A stretch of DNA of 64,000 nt from Undaria pinnatifida (Eukaryota; Sar; Phaeophyceae; Laminariales; Alariaceae). Below the pieces are notes generated by a model that saw only the letters and a list, made by a program, of their open reading frames with translations, was not told the origin of the DNA and made no database searches. Below are positions 10,501 through 22,087 of the stretch, one piece after another. A program made the translations under genes and the position numbers. Positions within the stretch are counted from its first letter, which is position 1. Each line of letters starts with the position of its first letter. The stretch lies in NCBI GenBank assembly GCA_012845835.1, contig JABAKD010000023.1, forward strand, positions 16,884,753 through 16,948,752, given 5' to 3'.

Positions 10501-10832
10501 GTGTTTATGCACTGCGATAATTTATTATTGATGATCGACTTAGAGAAGCTATTAATAGGTGTACAGGACCTAGGTGCTACCTGAGAGGTGGAAGGATGTG
10601 CCAAGCAAGTCCTCCGACGCGCCCATCATGGACTGGGCGAATGGATGATAATAACAAACTCATAATCATAATCGTCTCTATCCTGTACCGTTGTACTATA
10701 TATGGACCTCTTGGCATTTTCAAGTCGCCAGTTGCGCCATTTGTGCTTCTTTTCCGCCTTTCTACTGAGTGTCTATTCCTCCTTCTGCAAGCGTAGCGGG
10801 CGGCGCCCAGCTGCCCGCGAGCGAAGCCCTTG
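7506..10832 (+). mobile_element. Zinc-gene unit copy C
   Basis: Second complete unit, joined directly to unit B at 7505/7506 and ending with the GC hairpin and CCCTTG at 10832. It is followed by an inverted piece of the family-2 element. It closely matches B apart from small indels, and lacks the TRIM insertion of copy A. The empty TRIM site is at about 10130-10135. Confidence 0.7.
7849..10272 (+). CDS. Zinc-module gene copy C with exon 1 indel
   Basis: Exon 1 is open from about 7849. Exon 2 is 8569-8672, exon 3 is 9726-9893 and exon 4 is 10099-10272 (TGA, two codons longer than copy B). In exon 1 the codons after C-D-T differ from copy B by a one-base gain, which shifts the frame and soon gives a stop. 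The same change creates the consensus donor GGCC|GTGAGT at 8080/8081, in phase 1, the phase of the normal exon 1 donor (8240/8241). Splicing there would bypass the frameshift and join exon 2 in frame, losing the second Cys cluster. Whether this is a functional isoform or a decaying copy cannot be settled from sequence. Confidence 0.5.
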
Positions 10833-10839
10833 TATATAT

Positions 10840-11418
10840 ATATTAGTTCGCTTATCACATATGCACATCCTTACGTCTGCGGATATCTCCCGCCTCTGAC
10901 CGCCTTTCCGCGCGGTTTCTTCGCTGAGGCGTGCCCCCGCCTCGCCTGCAACCACCGGCTCAGCTGATCCGCCCGCTCGGCGCCGTAGCGCGCGCGCGAG
11001 GCCTCGACGTCGAGATCTACGACGAGATCTCCGAAAAATCGTGCCCTGTGAGACGTTTGGTGCGTAGTCTGCACACAGGGCTAATGTCTTCGAGTTATCT
11101 CTTCGGTACGTGTTCTCTGACCTTCGACACACGGGGGGGGTCGATTACCTGGCCGGCGTCGCCATTGTAAAGGCCACTAAGCGAGGTTTGTGCTAGGATC
11201 TGGGGAAGAAAAGTTCGTAATCCCCGAGAACACATGCCACCCAGGCGTAGTGGAGAACTGCGAACTCTCAAAAATTTTGAACCCCCGGTGGTCTACAGCA
11301 GCACGTATACATGTACATGATGCACAGCAGTAGCTGAAGCTATGATGAGCCTGCAGCATCACGAAGCTACAAATAAATGGTATATGCAGCTGTGGCCGCG
11401 CCTTTCTGCGTAGCAACG
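10840..11418 (+). mobile_element. Family-2 element, truncated
   Basis: Starts TATTAGTTCGCTTATCAC right after unit C and matches 35886-36760, but stops abruptly at about 11418, before the hairpin end. Beyond 11418 lies coding sequence of the zinc-module paralog. It includes the candidate exon (10875-11045, minus strand) seen in the other copies. Its break at 11418 coincides with loss of the 5' part of the paralog. Confidence 0.6.
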
Positions 11419-13583
11419 CTTCCTGGAGAAGGTGACATCCCGTGGTGTAGTTTGGTACTCCTGTGACCAAAACGTACAGGGGGATCCTGACTCCTGCCCC
11501 TTCACCGCGAACAAGTTTCGGTCCGAGCGCGACTCGACCAAGAAGCAGTCCAAGCTTATCTGTGTGGTCTGCATCCTCCCGGTCAACGGCGCCATCTCCA
11601 TCGGAAAGAAGCTTGACGGGGAGGTCGACGACGACGGCAAGCCAAGTAAGTATGGTATTTTTGCCCTTTCGTTTCTTTCCTCGGTATTTTTGCTATCGTA
11701 TAATAGCACAGTCGATACAACAGCAGTACAGCGCTTTTGCCCGGGGTTTTATTGCGCTGCTGTTGGATTGCCTGCCGGGTGTGATCATTTGATGCCTTGC
11801 ATCCTTCCACCGTCCAGCCGTGTCTGCATGCCGACGTGTGTCCCATTCTTTCAGCGCCCTCTGAGGGTATATTGCCAAACCGCACGACTGCTACTCTGTT
11901 GAGCGCCTACTTTTGATTGGTGTTTACTGCCTTCTTTTCCCCTACTGGTGTTTACTGGCTTTTTCCCCCAACTTTTCATTCCTACGATCGTATTTGTTTT
12001 TCGTCTCACTTCTGCAGCCTTGCGCCCTACTGCTGTAGTGTAAGTCGCCCCGTGCGTGACTCGTCTGATCCTCGCATCATTTCCTCGTCCTGCGTTGTCC
12101 GCCTGCCAGCGTGTGTGCCCTCCTTTGAGCGTATTATTTTGTGTGCTGTATGTACCGACGGTATGGCGAACGTTTATTCCTTTGCGAAAACGCCCTGCTG
12201 CGATTTCACTGGCTTTGTTCCGCTTTTACCTGCTTTTTTTTTCACGTTTACTCGTAGGGCGTCCGTCTCTTTTCTGCTCTGTAATCGCATCCTTTCGTCG
12301 TCCTTCCGGGTTAGCCTGCGTATATGTTTCTTCGGCACCATCACAGCCCTCTTTCGTGTCGTATCAAAGGCACGTTGAAATTAAAACACTTGCCAACCCG
12401 CCTGAATACTACTGCTGTTGCTGTTTTTGTTTCTTTTTCAGGGGACTCATACTTGCTTTATTTCCCGCGTCCGTCTCGTTTTTGCTTTTTTCTCGTGTCT
12501 GTCTCGTTTTTTGCTTTCCGTCCGTATACTTGATCCAAAGAGTACGAGAACTTGCACGTACACTTCGAGGACTGCGCTGGCCGGAGGGTCACGAACGCTT
12601 CCGGGGAGGAAGTTTTCGCCAGCGGGGCCTCGGCCACAGAAGACCTCATCGGAGTGAGCGACAATTGCCTGTGTCCAACTGCATCTTTCACACGAGTATA
12701 TTTATAAACGCCTGTGTTCTACATGATGTAACACATATTGCTCACAGCTGTTGTTTTTTTTAATTTTTCTACGAAATATTATAAAAAATGAAAATACACT
12801 CCAGCTGTGAGATCGAAGATTTCGTCGAAACTCATCTTTGCAAGCTGTGTGTGATACTCCGATCGCGCGCATTACGAGTTGTGTGTCCTCAGTATATAGG
12901 TCGGCGACTCCCCTTACAACTACAGTGTAGCTATCAGGGTCAACAGGATGATTTTAGTCAGTCTGTACGCGGAAACTATAAAACCCGTTTCTGAGGGGGA
13001 CAAAATCTGACAGCTGTGAAGGGAAATGTATCCTTTTATCAAGTGAATTTTTCTAATATTGTATGCATCTTTCATACGAGTATATTTATCGGTTGAGTCA
13101 ACACATATTAGATGCATCTTCATACGAGTATATATTACTGTTTATAATATTCCCCTCCCTACGCATGATTTCACACAGGAACTCTGCATATGCTACGACC
13201 CAACGCACACGTTCGACCACCTCCGCGACGGGTGCACTGGCCAGATCGAGGACGGCCAGCTCGTGGTCAAGGGGTGGGCCAACGCCGACATTCCGGAGCC
13301 GTTGCACCTGCGTTGCGCTAAGCGTCTCTGGGCGAAGAAGGTACGCAGTCATCGTAGATTTCCATCATGCCGCCTTCCGTCTGTTGTGTAGGTCTGGCTC
13401 TTTTCTTTATAACATATGATCACACTCCTTATTTTTCCTGTGTTGCGCTCTTCCCCATGTTCGTCTTGACAGCGCCAAGAGCTCGTGAACGAGAAGAAGT
13501 TCCTGCGCAAGACGGGAGCCTCCGCGGAAAGTGAGGCGAAGAACCCCTCTGCCTTGGTCCCCTCCGACTTCGCCGACTTTTGA
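11414..13583 (+). CDS. Zinc-module paralog next to Helitron fragment, 5'-truncated
   Basis: Four exons with clean GT-AG junctions: about 11414-11645, 12541-12653, 13179-13340 and 13473-13583 (TGA). The intron phases are 1, 0 and 0, as in the tandem gene, although the protein is strongly diverged. Exon 1 has C-D-Q-N...S-C-P-F-T and I-C-V-V-C. Exon 2 supplies Y-E-N-L-H-V-H-F-E-D-C. Exon 3 has C-I-C, D-G-C-T-G-Q-I-E-D-G and P-L-H-L-R-C. The last exon is a charged tail ending S-D-F-A-D-F. The Cys/His modules suggest zinc binding. No start codon remains, because a truncated family-2 element abuts the coding part at about 11418. A Helitron-type protein follows 154 bp downstream on the same strand, the same order as at 52.9-62.9 kb. 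Confidence 0.62.
12775..13015 (-). repeat. 240-bp dispersed repeat in an intron
   Basis: This stretch is repeated in inverse orientation at about 45025-45270. It includes the word GCTTGCAAAGATGAGTTTCGA, also found (diverged) near 17300, 28730, 39593 and 47150, and an end carrying AGAAACGGGTTTTATAGTTTCC. Here it lies in the intron between the second and third exons of the zinc-module paralog. Probable short non-autonomous element; its type is not identified. Confidence 0.55.
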
Positions 13584-13736
13584 AGATCCAAAAGGTTAGT
13601 CGTTTACCATCTCATATTTGGCTTTCATTAGCCCTGATACTGGCTTATATTAGCCCTGATACTGGCTTTTCATAGCCCTGATCATTGTCATTCCAACACC
13701 GAGTTTTGGTGACCCACTTTACGTTGCATCCCGCTT

Positions 13737-15466
13737 TTGATGCCAACCCACCTACCTGACCACTTACCTACTGATAACTTTGAAGTTCAAACTCAGTCAC
13801 GCCATGAAGTTACGCCTGCTGTAACACGATCTAGAAGCGCGTGTGCTGTTACACAAGATGATCCCCATAGACCTGCTTCCAACTCTACTGAAACCTCTGA
13901 AAGCCAATCTCAGCCACGCCACGCAGTTACGCCTGCTTTCACACGATCCAGATGTGCATGTCCTGTCAGACGAGCTTCTACAAGCGCATGTGCTGTTACA
14001 CGAGATAAACCCCATAGACCACCTTCCAACTCAACTGAACCCTCTGATGGCCAATCTCAGCAACGCCATGAAGTTACGCCTGCTGTCACACGATCCAGAA
14101 GTGCTTGTGCTGTAAGGCGAACTTCCAACACACATGATACCTCTGAACGCCACAGAAAAACTAACGTTGCAGCTAGACGAGCTTCCAAAGCTCGCCGCCG
14201 CCGCGCTGCACGTACGGCCATTCTCGCAGCTAGACGTTTACGTACCCAACCAACACGTCAAGCTGATGACGATTCAGCAATAATTCGCGATCATTTTACA
14301 CGCATGCGAGCTCCTCGCCACCCGACCCTTCCACCTCCTGCCTCCAACGCTCCTCTTATTTCCCCGAAAGGTATTCAAGAGTTCAACTCAATGAGCCATA
14401 TTCCAGACTCTAATATTTTCGAAAACACCGTTCTTACACACGAAGATAACTACGTTTGCCCGCACTGCGGCGCAATGTTGTGGAAAGAAGAACGAAAAAA
14501 TAAATACAACTGTTGCAAAAACGGCGAATATGCGACACACCCTTTACGACCTATTCCTGCTGATGTATGGGATATATTTTACTCTTCGGAATTCAGTCGC
14601 AATCAACGAAGGTATAACTCTCTGTTCTCTTTCATCGCCCTCGGGGCAGGCGGAATGGACAAAAGAACATGGACCAACCCACCCCCTCCTTCAATGCTTA
14701 CTATGCATGGCAAAGCGTACCATCGAATTTTCGACCTCCAAGAGCAGTACGAAAACCTAACTGTTGGCAACACTGCTCGCCTTTATATATATATATGACT
14801 CCGATTTTACTCAGCTTCTGTCATGTGCCTCATTTCCCCATCTCATGTTCTCAACGGCATTCCTCATGCTGCGAACGTTGTCTATGACCCTTTTGTAGAA
14901 GCTGCTACTGGAATTGTTCGCCAAATTCCACCCTTACCCCCCTTTTTATACCCCCTTCGTCTTTTCATCCACCGTCATTACCGCCTACGCCTTCATGGTC
15001 TATTTGCCACGAATTTGGTGACGGATCTTGCGGATTTCGTGCTCTCGCACGTGCTCTTCTTGGTGACGCTAACCTTCACTCCCAGATTCGACAAGAAATT
15101 GTTCAGTACCTCGATGCTAACCGTCACATTCATACATTTCAAGCAGCAATTACATCTGGCATTGGCATTGAAAACTTGCCCATTCTCGGTGAGCCCCCAT
15201 GTCTTTACCAATCGTACGACCACTACCTTGAGCTCATGTCCAATCCTGCAACCTACATGGGACACCCTGAGATAATCGCTGCTCAGCTAAAGTACGGCAG
15301 GACAGTGCACGTTTCTTTCGCTGGATCGCCCCTGCCCATCGTGCCAATTGCCTACACCGACACCATCCACCTACTCTTCAACCCAATATCCAAACATTAC
15401 GACTCGCTAACTATTACCTTCCCACCATCCGTTGCACTCGCCAATCCTCTTCCAACAGGTGCCTAA
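13737..15466 (+). pseudogene. Internally deleted Helitron protein retaining OTU domain
   Basis: An open frame from 13737 to 14798 encodes an N-terminal region with three ~40-residue repeats (each with H-E-V-T-P-A-V-T-R-S-R or close variants), then a part homologous to residues ~35-150 of the intact protein at 52867-57777: C-P-H-C, N-C-C-K-N-G-E-Y and N-Q-R-R-Y-N-S-L-F-S-F. It then jumps at about 14800-14830 to the region matching residues ~1430-1450 (L-N-G-I-P-H-A-A-N-V-V-Y). The Rep nuclease and helicase are therefore deleted. A frameshift in a C-run near 14940 precedes the OTU part. The OTU part is open to 15466 with G-D-G-S-C-G-F-R and a C-terminal K-H-Y-D-S-L, matching the catalytic Asp, Cys and His positions of OTU cysteine proteases. 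It cannot mobilise DNA by itself. Confidence 0.75.
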
Positions 15467-17147
15467 GTGCTCCCTACATCGGTGTCCTCCCAACATGTGC
15501 TCGCTACTTCGGTGTGCTACCGACATGACTTCTCTCTCTACCCTTCGCCTTCCACACTCGGCCCTGTAGCTGGCGATTACTTTTGTAATCCAGTCTTCAT
15601 TTACATGGGCGTGCTTCCTACACGACACCCCGCCCTTTCCTTCGCCCTCCGCGCTCGGGCGTATCGACCTTGAGGATTGCCTTCAGCACCCTTATATATG
15701 TACATCGTTATTAGTGGTAGGCGGTGTCAGTGTTCCACTTCGTGTGTTTACACCGTCGTCTTTGTTGCGTAGAGTTTGACTCCTTCCTCCTCGACATTTT
15801 AGGTTTATTGTCTTCACTTCCTTTGCGTTCATACTCATGTTTCCGTAAGTAGCCCTTTCATTTTTTTGTGGTGCAGTCCGGTTTGACCTGTTTTCGCCCG
15901 CTGCCGCTTCCCTTAGTTCTGTTGTGTTACGCGGTTGGAAATAGTGTTTCATCCATGCCGTCGTGCACATTGTGTCATTTATCGGATGTACAGCTGTTCT
16001 TGCTGTCGTGCTAGTTGTGCGTTTTTCTCTGGAACCCTTCCCATCCAGTTGTTCTTTGCTCCGTTGCTCGTCGCATCCTTCGTCATCGGTTGCCGCCTTG
16101 ACACATTTGCTTCCTTCCCTCCGTTATACTCCAAGCGTAGCCAGTTGTCATTAGTGTGGGCTGGATGATATGCTTTTCGTCCATCCAATACAGCTTTTCT
16201 TGCTGTCTTCCTCGTTGTACCTTTTTTAGTACAACCCTTTACGTGCAGTTTTACGTTGCTCCGTACCTTTTCACACCCATCAAACTCGGTTGCGGCCCTG
16301 TCGTCTTCCCCCCCTTCCGTGGATTTTAGTCCGAGTCCGACCGGTTCATTTGATGGTGTTGTGTCTAGTGGTTCTTACAATCAGCTTTTCATGCTTTCGT
16401 CCTAGTTGTGCGTTTTCTGCCTGCCTAGGTTCTAGTCTAGCAAGTTGTCATTAGTCTAGCAAGTTCTCATTAGGGTCGTTGAACCTTTTAGTCTAAGTCT
16501 AGCCAGTTGTCTTTAGTGTCGCTTCAACGTTCTTGCCTCGGGTGCTTGCGTTGCTCCGAAGCTCTGGACGTTCATCTAAGTTTTGCCAGTTGTCATTAGT
16601 GTGGCTTGAAGATTTTAGTTTCTAGACAGTTGTCATTAGTGTGGGTTGAACGTTGTTGTCTCAGGTGTTTCAAAACACACAGCTTTTCTTCATGCTGTCG
16701 CGCAAGCTTCGCGTTCCCGGTAATGCTTTCCATTCCGTTGTTCAGTTTTGCCAGCTTGCCGTGATTTCAGTTTCATCCTTCAAGTTGTGCCCCCCCCTTG
16801 CATGATTTTTTTTTGCTGGAGCATTCTGCTTGCGTCATTCCTTCTTAGCGATGCCTTCCGCATTTCTCTCTTCGTGCGGTTTCAAGGGGGCTCTCCTTCA
16901 CGTTAATGCAATAAATATTTATTCCCATATTCTTCTCCCTTCACTGGGTTCCATTATTTGCCCATCGCTTCCTTCTCGGTGATGCCTTTCCTCAAACGCT
17001 CATCACCTCATTGTCATGCGTGCCTTAGATTTTCAGTTCCGTACATTTGACGACCGGCGCCGGGCGGGCATTTTGTCGGCGCCGACCGCTGCCGTCGTTG
17101 CGGGGGCACGCCTCAGCTATTTATTGCTTTGTTTATGATACGCACCA
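15467..17147. other. Pyrimidine-rich spacer with weak GTTGTCATTAGT repeats
   Basis: No coding signal. Between about 16435 and 16650 the word AGTTGTCATTAGTGT and variants recur at irregular spacing. Near 17055-17110 there is a GC-rich patch sharing GCGGGGGCACGCCTCAGC with the family-2 candidate exon. It is probably the 3' flank of the Helitron fragment, but no terminal hairpin is recognised. Confidence 0.4.
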
Positions 17148-17176
17148 TACGTAGTATATGAATTAACAAACTTCGT

Positions 17177-17267
17177 CTAACTCTTGGAATTACTTCTTAC
17201 CCTCTTAATATTTACTATCCTGCGCTGCGACCGGCGGCCGTCCAGGCCGCCGGCGTAGCCCCTTGTA
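17177..17267 (+). mobile_element. Family-2 element, hairpin-end fragment
   Basis: Matches the last ~90 bp of the element at 35886-36991: CTTACCCTCTTAATATTTAC, the stem CCGGCGGCC/GGCCGCCGG, then TAGCCCCTTG. Only the hairpin end is present, so it is a 5'-truncated copy or solo end. Confidence 0.6.
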
Positions 17268-17397
17268 TATTATAAAATTTATTTTCAAGGACATCAGCCG
17301 TGAGTTTGACGAATTTCAGGTCAATACTCATATTTGCAAGCTGCGTTGTTGGTACTCGTAATATACCATATGAGTGAGTTTTTATTGGGGGTTGTCT

Positions 17398-19256
17398 TAT
17401 TGTTCCGTACTACTCTATTACTGCTGCTATCAATACTATTACGACCGACGTGTACTGCGATTCCTGGAGAGGTTGCGCACCCTACTTGTACACGTTAATA
17501 CAAAGAGTTCCTGTGGTTGTATGAAAAATGAGTAACAAGTAGTAGTACACCGCGTCACTACATGAACAACTCGCTAACCCCAATCACGGGACTGCTCTCG
17601 AGCACCACCCAGGTTAACTTCAGCTTCTGTTTACTGCTATATATCAACCTCAAGTGTGTACTGTACTGCGACTGGTGCTGATGGTATCATGCTGCTGTGT
17701 TATTTATCACTGCATGGACCATTTGTACAACCCTGGCTGACCCCCGTGATGGGACTTGCCCGTTTTCATTGCGTCTTACATGTATAGATACCACGTAGTC
17801 GTAGTCGTACATCCAAAAAGTGTGTTTATATCACAGCACAAAGCGTCACTGCATGGACCACTTGTTCAACCCCCGCTTACCCCGATGACGGGACTGCCCC
17901 GTACTCGTAGTCGTACATACATGAAGTGTGTTTGGTTGTACGTTGTACAACCCCCGCTTACACCCCGATGACGGGACTGCCCCGTACACGTACTCGTACA
18001 CACAAAAAGTGTGTTTGGCTGTACACATGAAAAAGAAATCACAGCACGCCGCGTCACTGCGTAGACAACTAGTACAACATGCTTACCCCGACGACGGGAC
18101 TGCCCTCCGTGACCACCAAGGCGAACTTGAGTTTGTTCAGGCTACGCGTCCCCAAGCACAGCTTCCACACCGTGTAGTAGTTCGACCACGCTGCTGGTGT
18201 AGCACACACATGCTACAGCAAACGTTGCAGACAGGCACACAAGGTCAAACAATGTAAATTTCAATGTGCATCATTATTGGAAACAGGATTCGCTTGAGTT
18301 CACCAACACCCAAAACCACATAGTCTATTGCGCACAACTTGCAGCACACTCAGCCAACACTCAACGCAGCACTACCGAAAATACAGGGTGTTGACATCTA
18401 GTGTCTTACCTATGTCGCACGGCGCTGAACACACTGACAACGGGAACAAACTCTCAGCATCAGTAGTATAGTAACTGACAGCAAACATCACATTCCAACA
18501 ACACAAAGAAATGAAACTCACGTTTCGTCAAGCTCTCAGCTCCTTCGTTAGGGACGCCGATCGAAGGTGAATCACAGGTGCCCGCGTCACACCAGTCACA
18601 TACACGAGGGTTGTCGCCGCTTCCCCAGTGCTTCTTGTGAAGGTTATGAAAAGCTTGGCAAGTGGAAGGGTCGTCACTCACGGCCGGTGTCGCAGACAGC
18701 GTACTGGGAACTCCTGTTTTTTCTATTTCGTGCGATGAGGAAGCCGTCACAACCCTTGCTCGGGCACGGCCAATCAGGATTGCCAGAAGAAGCTGAGTCC
18801 CGTTCTTGCCCGACCAGCATCCACACGCCTGATCCTGACCCTCCACCACCCCCACTGTTGGCGGAGCCTCCTCCCGCACAAGCCTTGGTCCGCTTCGCAA
18901 ATTTCAACTTCAAATTGTTATTGCCGATCCGGCAAATTTCAAATTCAATTTGTTTGCAGCCGTCAACGGCAATTCCCTCTCAACAGCCGGCAATTGGCCA
19001 ACTTCAAATGTAAAAAGTACAAAAAAGAAGTTGCTGAAAGAGCGAAATAAAAACATGACAGAGCAAGCAGGAAAAAGATCAGAGAATGAGAGCCAAGAAT
19101 TACAGGAAAAGCAAGGAAGGCATGGAACTTCGGGACGGTTCTTTTCCCCAGCAACTAATTTTCTTTTCGGCAATTACGGGCTGAGAAGGGCTGAGAGAGG
19201 GGAGGATATGCTGAGCGAGACCTCCGAGGGGGTTGAGGTCTAGCTATTTAAGTTTA
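17398..19256 (-). mobile_element. Zinc-gene unit copy D, inverted and truncated
   Basis: Joined head to tail with unit E at 19256/19257 and reading on the minus strand. Similarity to unit B stops at about 17398, inside intron 2 just before exon 3, so the 3' half including the hairpin is missing. The intronic donor-copy array is present at about 17560-18000. Confidence 0.65.
18087..18913 (-). pseudogene. Zinc-module gene copy D, exons 1-2 only
   Basis: Exon 1 runs from about 18913 to 18522, with the same one-base gain as copy C and therefore the same extra in-phase GTGAGT donor after 18682. Exon 2 is 18087-18190. In exon 2 the conserved His of N-Y-H-T is changed to Tyr, which would remove a putative metal ligand. 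Exons 3 and 4 are absent because the unit is truncated. Sharing the indel with copy C shows that C and D descend from one version and B and E from another. Confidence 0.6.
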
Positions 19257-19819
19257 CAAGGGCTTCGCTCGCGGGCGGCTGGGCGCCGCCCGCTACGCTT
19301 GCGGAAGGAGGAACAGACATTCAGTAGAAAGGCGGAAAAGAAGCACAAATGGCGCAACTGGCGACTTGAAAATGCCAAGAGGTCCATATATAGTACAACG
19401 GTACAGGATAGAGACGATTATGATTATGAGTTTGTTATTATCATCCATTCGCCCAGTCCATGATGGGCACGTCGGAGGACTTGCTTGGCATATCCTTCCA
19501 CCTCTCAGGTAGCACCTGTACACTTCTTATTAATAGCTCCCTCTAAGTCGATCATCAGTAATAAATTATCGCAGACCCTAAACACCAGGCACGCGCTTGT
19601 CAAGGATAGAGACAGGAAAACTACAACTTAAGATGTAAAGGAGCAGAGTGCCAAAAAAAACATGCTGGAAGCAGGAACTTGAACGCACACACCGCAAACA
19701 TGTGAAGTACATTTGTAGTCCTGAAAGACGAAGAGCACGCATTTAGGCATAGTTCTCAAAAAACGATGCTGGTATAATAAACCACAACTTAACGTTCTAT
19801 AAAGAACGTGCTGTCAACA

Positions 19820-21783
19820 TTACTTCCGAAGGAGCATGCAGGCTTGCTTGGACTCTTCCTCCTCAGCGGAGGTACCCAGCACCTTGCACTCTTGTTTTTC
19901 GTCGATGATCTTGTGGATCTGTCCACAAACGTTGAAGCATGGCGGGAGGACGTCGATAAGTATGCGTAAAAAAGTATTGGTACTTCTCTCCAGCAGACGT
20001 CGTAACCATCCATATTATTGGAGCTCCTTTCGTTGTTAGTAATTGTTGTGGTATTGTTGTACTTGCTCTTGGTACTCGGAAAAAGAGCCGCACTTCATAG
20101 ACTATATCCGCACGCCATCCCCTAGTCTTGAGCAAGAGACATGGATGTCTCGACTCGTGACACACAGGACGCAAGATAAGAGTAGAACGTACCTCGATGT
20201 CGAACGCCCTCGTGGCACCGTGGGAATGGACTGCGGGATGTATATCGAGCAAGCGGTCGCCTGCCTTCTTCAGGAGGTCACCGATCTTGATGTTGCCGGT
20301 GCACTTCGTGTTTATGTCCTCGCCGACTTGGCGGCCCTCGGCGGCTGCTTCGCAGGGCTTCTGCAAACGACAACAACGGATGGGAATACCTTGCGGTCAG
20401 TGAATGTTCAAAATAGTAAGGCCACGTAGCTGTCGTCGATTTCCAAAGTTTGAAAGGAAGTCGTACAATGTAACACTGTTGTAATGAAAGCGGTCGTTTA
20501 TGGGCAAAGCCCTGCCTGGTACCACAACGTTGCTAACACCTATGAAACCACAACTGGGACAGGAACGAACGGGATTCACAGCAGTCGCAACTGGTAAGCG
20601 TAAGCCCCGGTACACTGCTATATAAGGCCTACCGGCGGAATACCGACAACGAAGGGTAAGAGACAGTACCTGCTGTATATATTGTTCGGTACTACTCAAT
20701 TACTGCTGCTATCAACACTATTACGACCGACGTGTACTGCGATTCCTGAAGAGGTTGCGCACCCTACAAAGAGTTCATGTGGTTGTATGAAAAATGAGTA
20801 ACAGTAGTAGTACACCGCGTCACTACATGAACAACTCGCTAACCCCAATCACGGGACTGCTCTCCAGCATCACCCAGGTTAACTTCAGCTTCTGCTTACT
20901 GCTATATATCAACCTCCAGTGTGTACTGCGACTGGTGCTGAGGTATCATGCTGCTGTGTTATTTATCACTGCATGGACCATTTTTACAACCCTGGCTGAC
21001 CCCCGTGATGAGACTTGCCCGTTTTCATTGCGTCTTACATGTATAGATACCACGTAGTCGTAGTCGTACATCCAAAACGTGTGTTTATATCACAGCACAA
21101 AGCGTCACTGCATGGACCACTTGTTCAACCCCCGCTTACCCCGATGACGGGACTGCCCCGTACTCGTAGTCGTACATACATGAAGTAAGTGTGTTTGGCT
21201 GTACGTATGAAAAAGAAATCGCATCACACAGCGTCACTGCATAGGTCTACTCGTAGACCTGAGTACTTGTACAATTCCCGCTTACACCGCGATGACGGGA
21301 CTGCCCCGTACACGTATCATACTCGTACATGCAAAAGTGTGTTTGTACGCATGAAAAAGAAATCACAGCACAACAACAGAAATGTAACTCACGTTTCGTC
21401 AAGCTTTCAGCTCCTTCGTTAGGGACGCCGATCGAAGGTGAATCACAGATGTCCGCGTCACACCAGTCACACACACGAGGGTTGTCGCCGCTTCCCCAGT
21501 GCTTCTTGTTAAGGTTATGAAAAGCTTGGCACGTGAAAGGCTCGTCACTCCTGCAGGTGTCGCAGACAGCGTACTGGGAACTCCTGTTTCTCCTATTTCG
21601 TGCGATGAGGAAGCCGTCACAACCCTTGCTCGGGCACGGCCAATCAGGATTGCCAGAAGAAGCTGAGTCCCGTTCTTGCCCGACCAGCATCCACACGCCT
21701 GATCCTGAACCTCCACCACCCCCACTGTTGGCGGAGCCTCCTCCCGCACTAGCCTTGGTCCGCTTCGCAAATTTCAACTTCAA
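19820..21783 (-). pseudogene. Zinc-module gene copy E, exon 2 deleted
   Basis: Exon 1 is about 21783-21393 and, unlike copies C and D, its frame is intact through all Cys clusters to the GTGAGT donor. A deletion of roughly 450 bp just after that donor fuses the start of intron 1 to the intron 2 array, so exon 2 is gone. Exon 3 (20360-20193) and exon 4 (19987-19820, TAA) are intact. Joining exon 1 (phase 1) to exon 3 (phase 0) would shift the frame, so this copy probably cannot make the full protein. Confidence 0.6.
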
Positions 21784-22051
21784 ATTGTTATTGCCGATCC
21801 GGCAAATTTCAAATTCAAATTGTTTGCAGCCGTCAACGGCAATTCCCTCGCAACAGCCAGCAATTGGCCAACTTCAAATAAAAGTACAAAAAAGAAGTTG
21901 CCGAAAAGACGTATTTAAGCCTGACGATATGCCTATATTTTTGGCTCTAAACCAAATTAAGCCCTATCGTGTTTTAAATGTCTAAAAAGTAGGTCTATTT
22001 TATCGACCTAACGACCACGGCAGACCACGGTGAGATGTGGATTTTCCCAAA

Positions 22052-22087
22052 ATATGCACTTGGGCACATTTTGGCCCAAGTGCATAT
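22052..22087. repeat. 14-bp perfect stem, 8-bp loop
   Basis: ATATGCACTTGGGC (22052-22065) is followed after eight bases by its exact reverse complement (22074-22087). It lies about 150 bp inside the end of the 3-kb element, where a subterminal structure may matter for transposition; this role is a guess. Confidence 0.6.

Noticed and set aside
20043-20429. 128-aa ORF repeated in all zinc-gene units on the strand opposite the gene
   Set aside because: It is antisense to exon 3 and intron 3; the exon with conserved Cys/His and splice sites is on the other strand.
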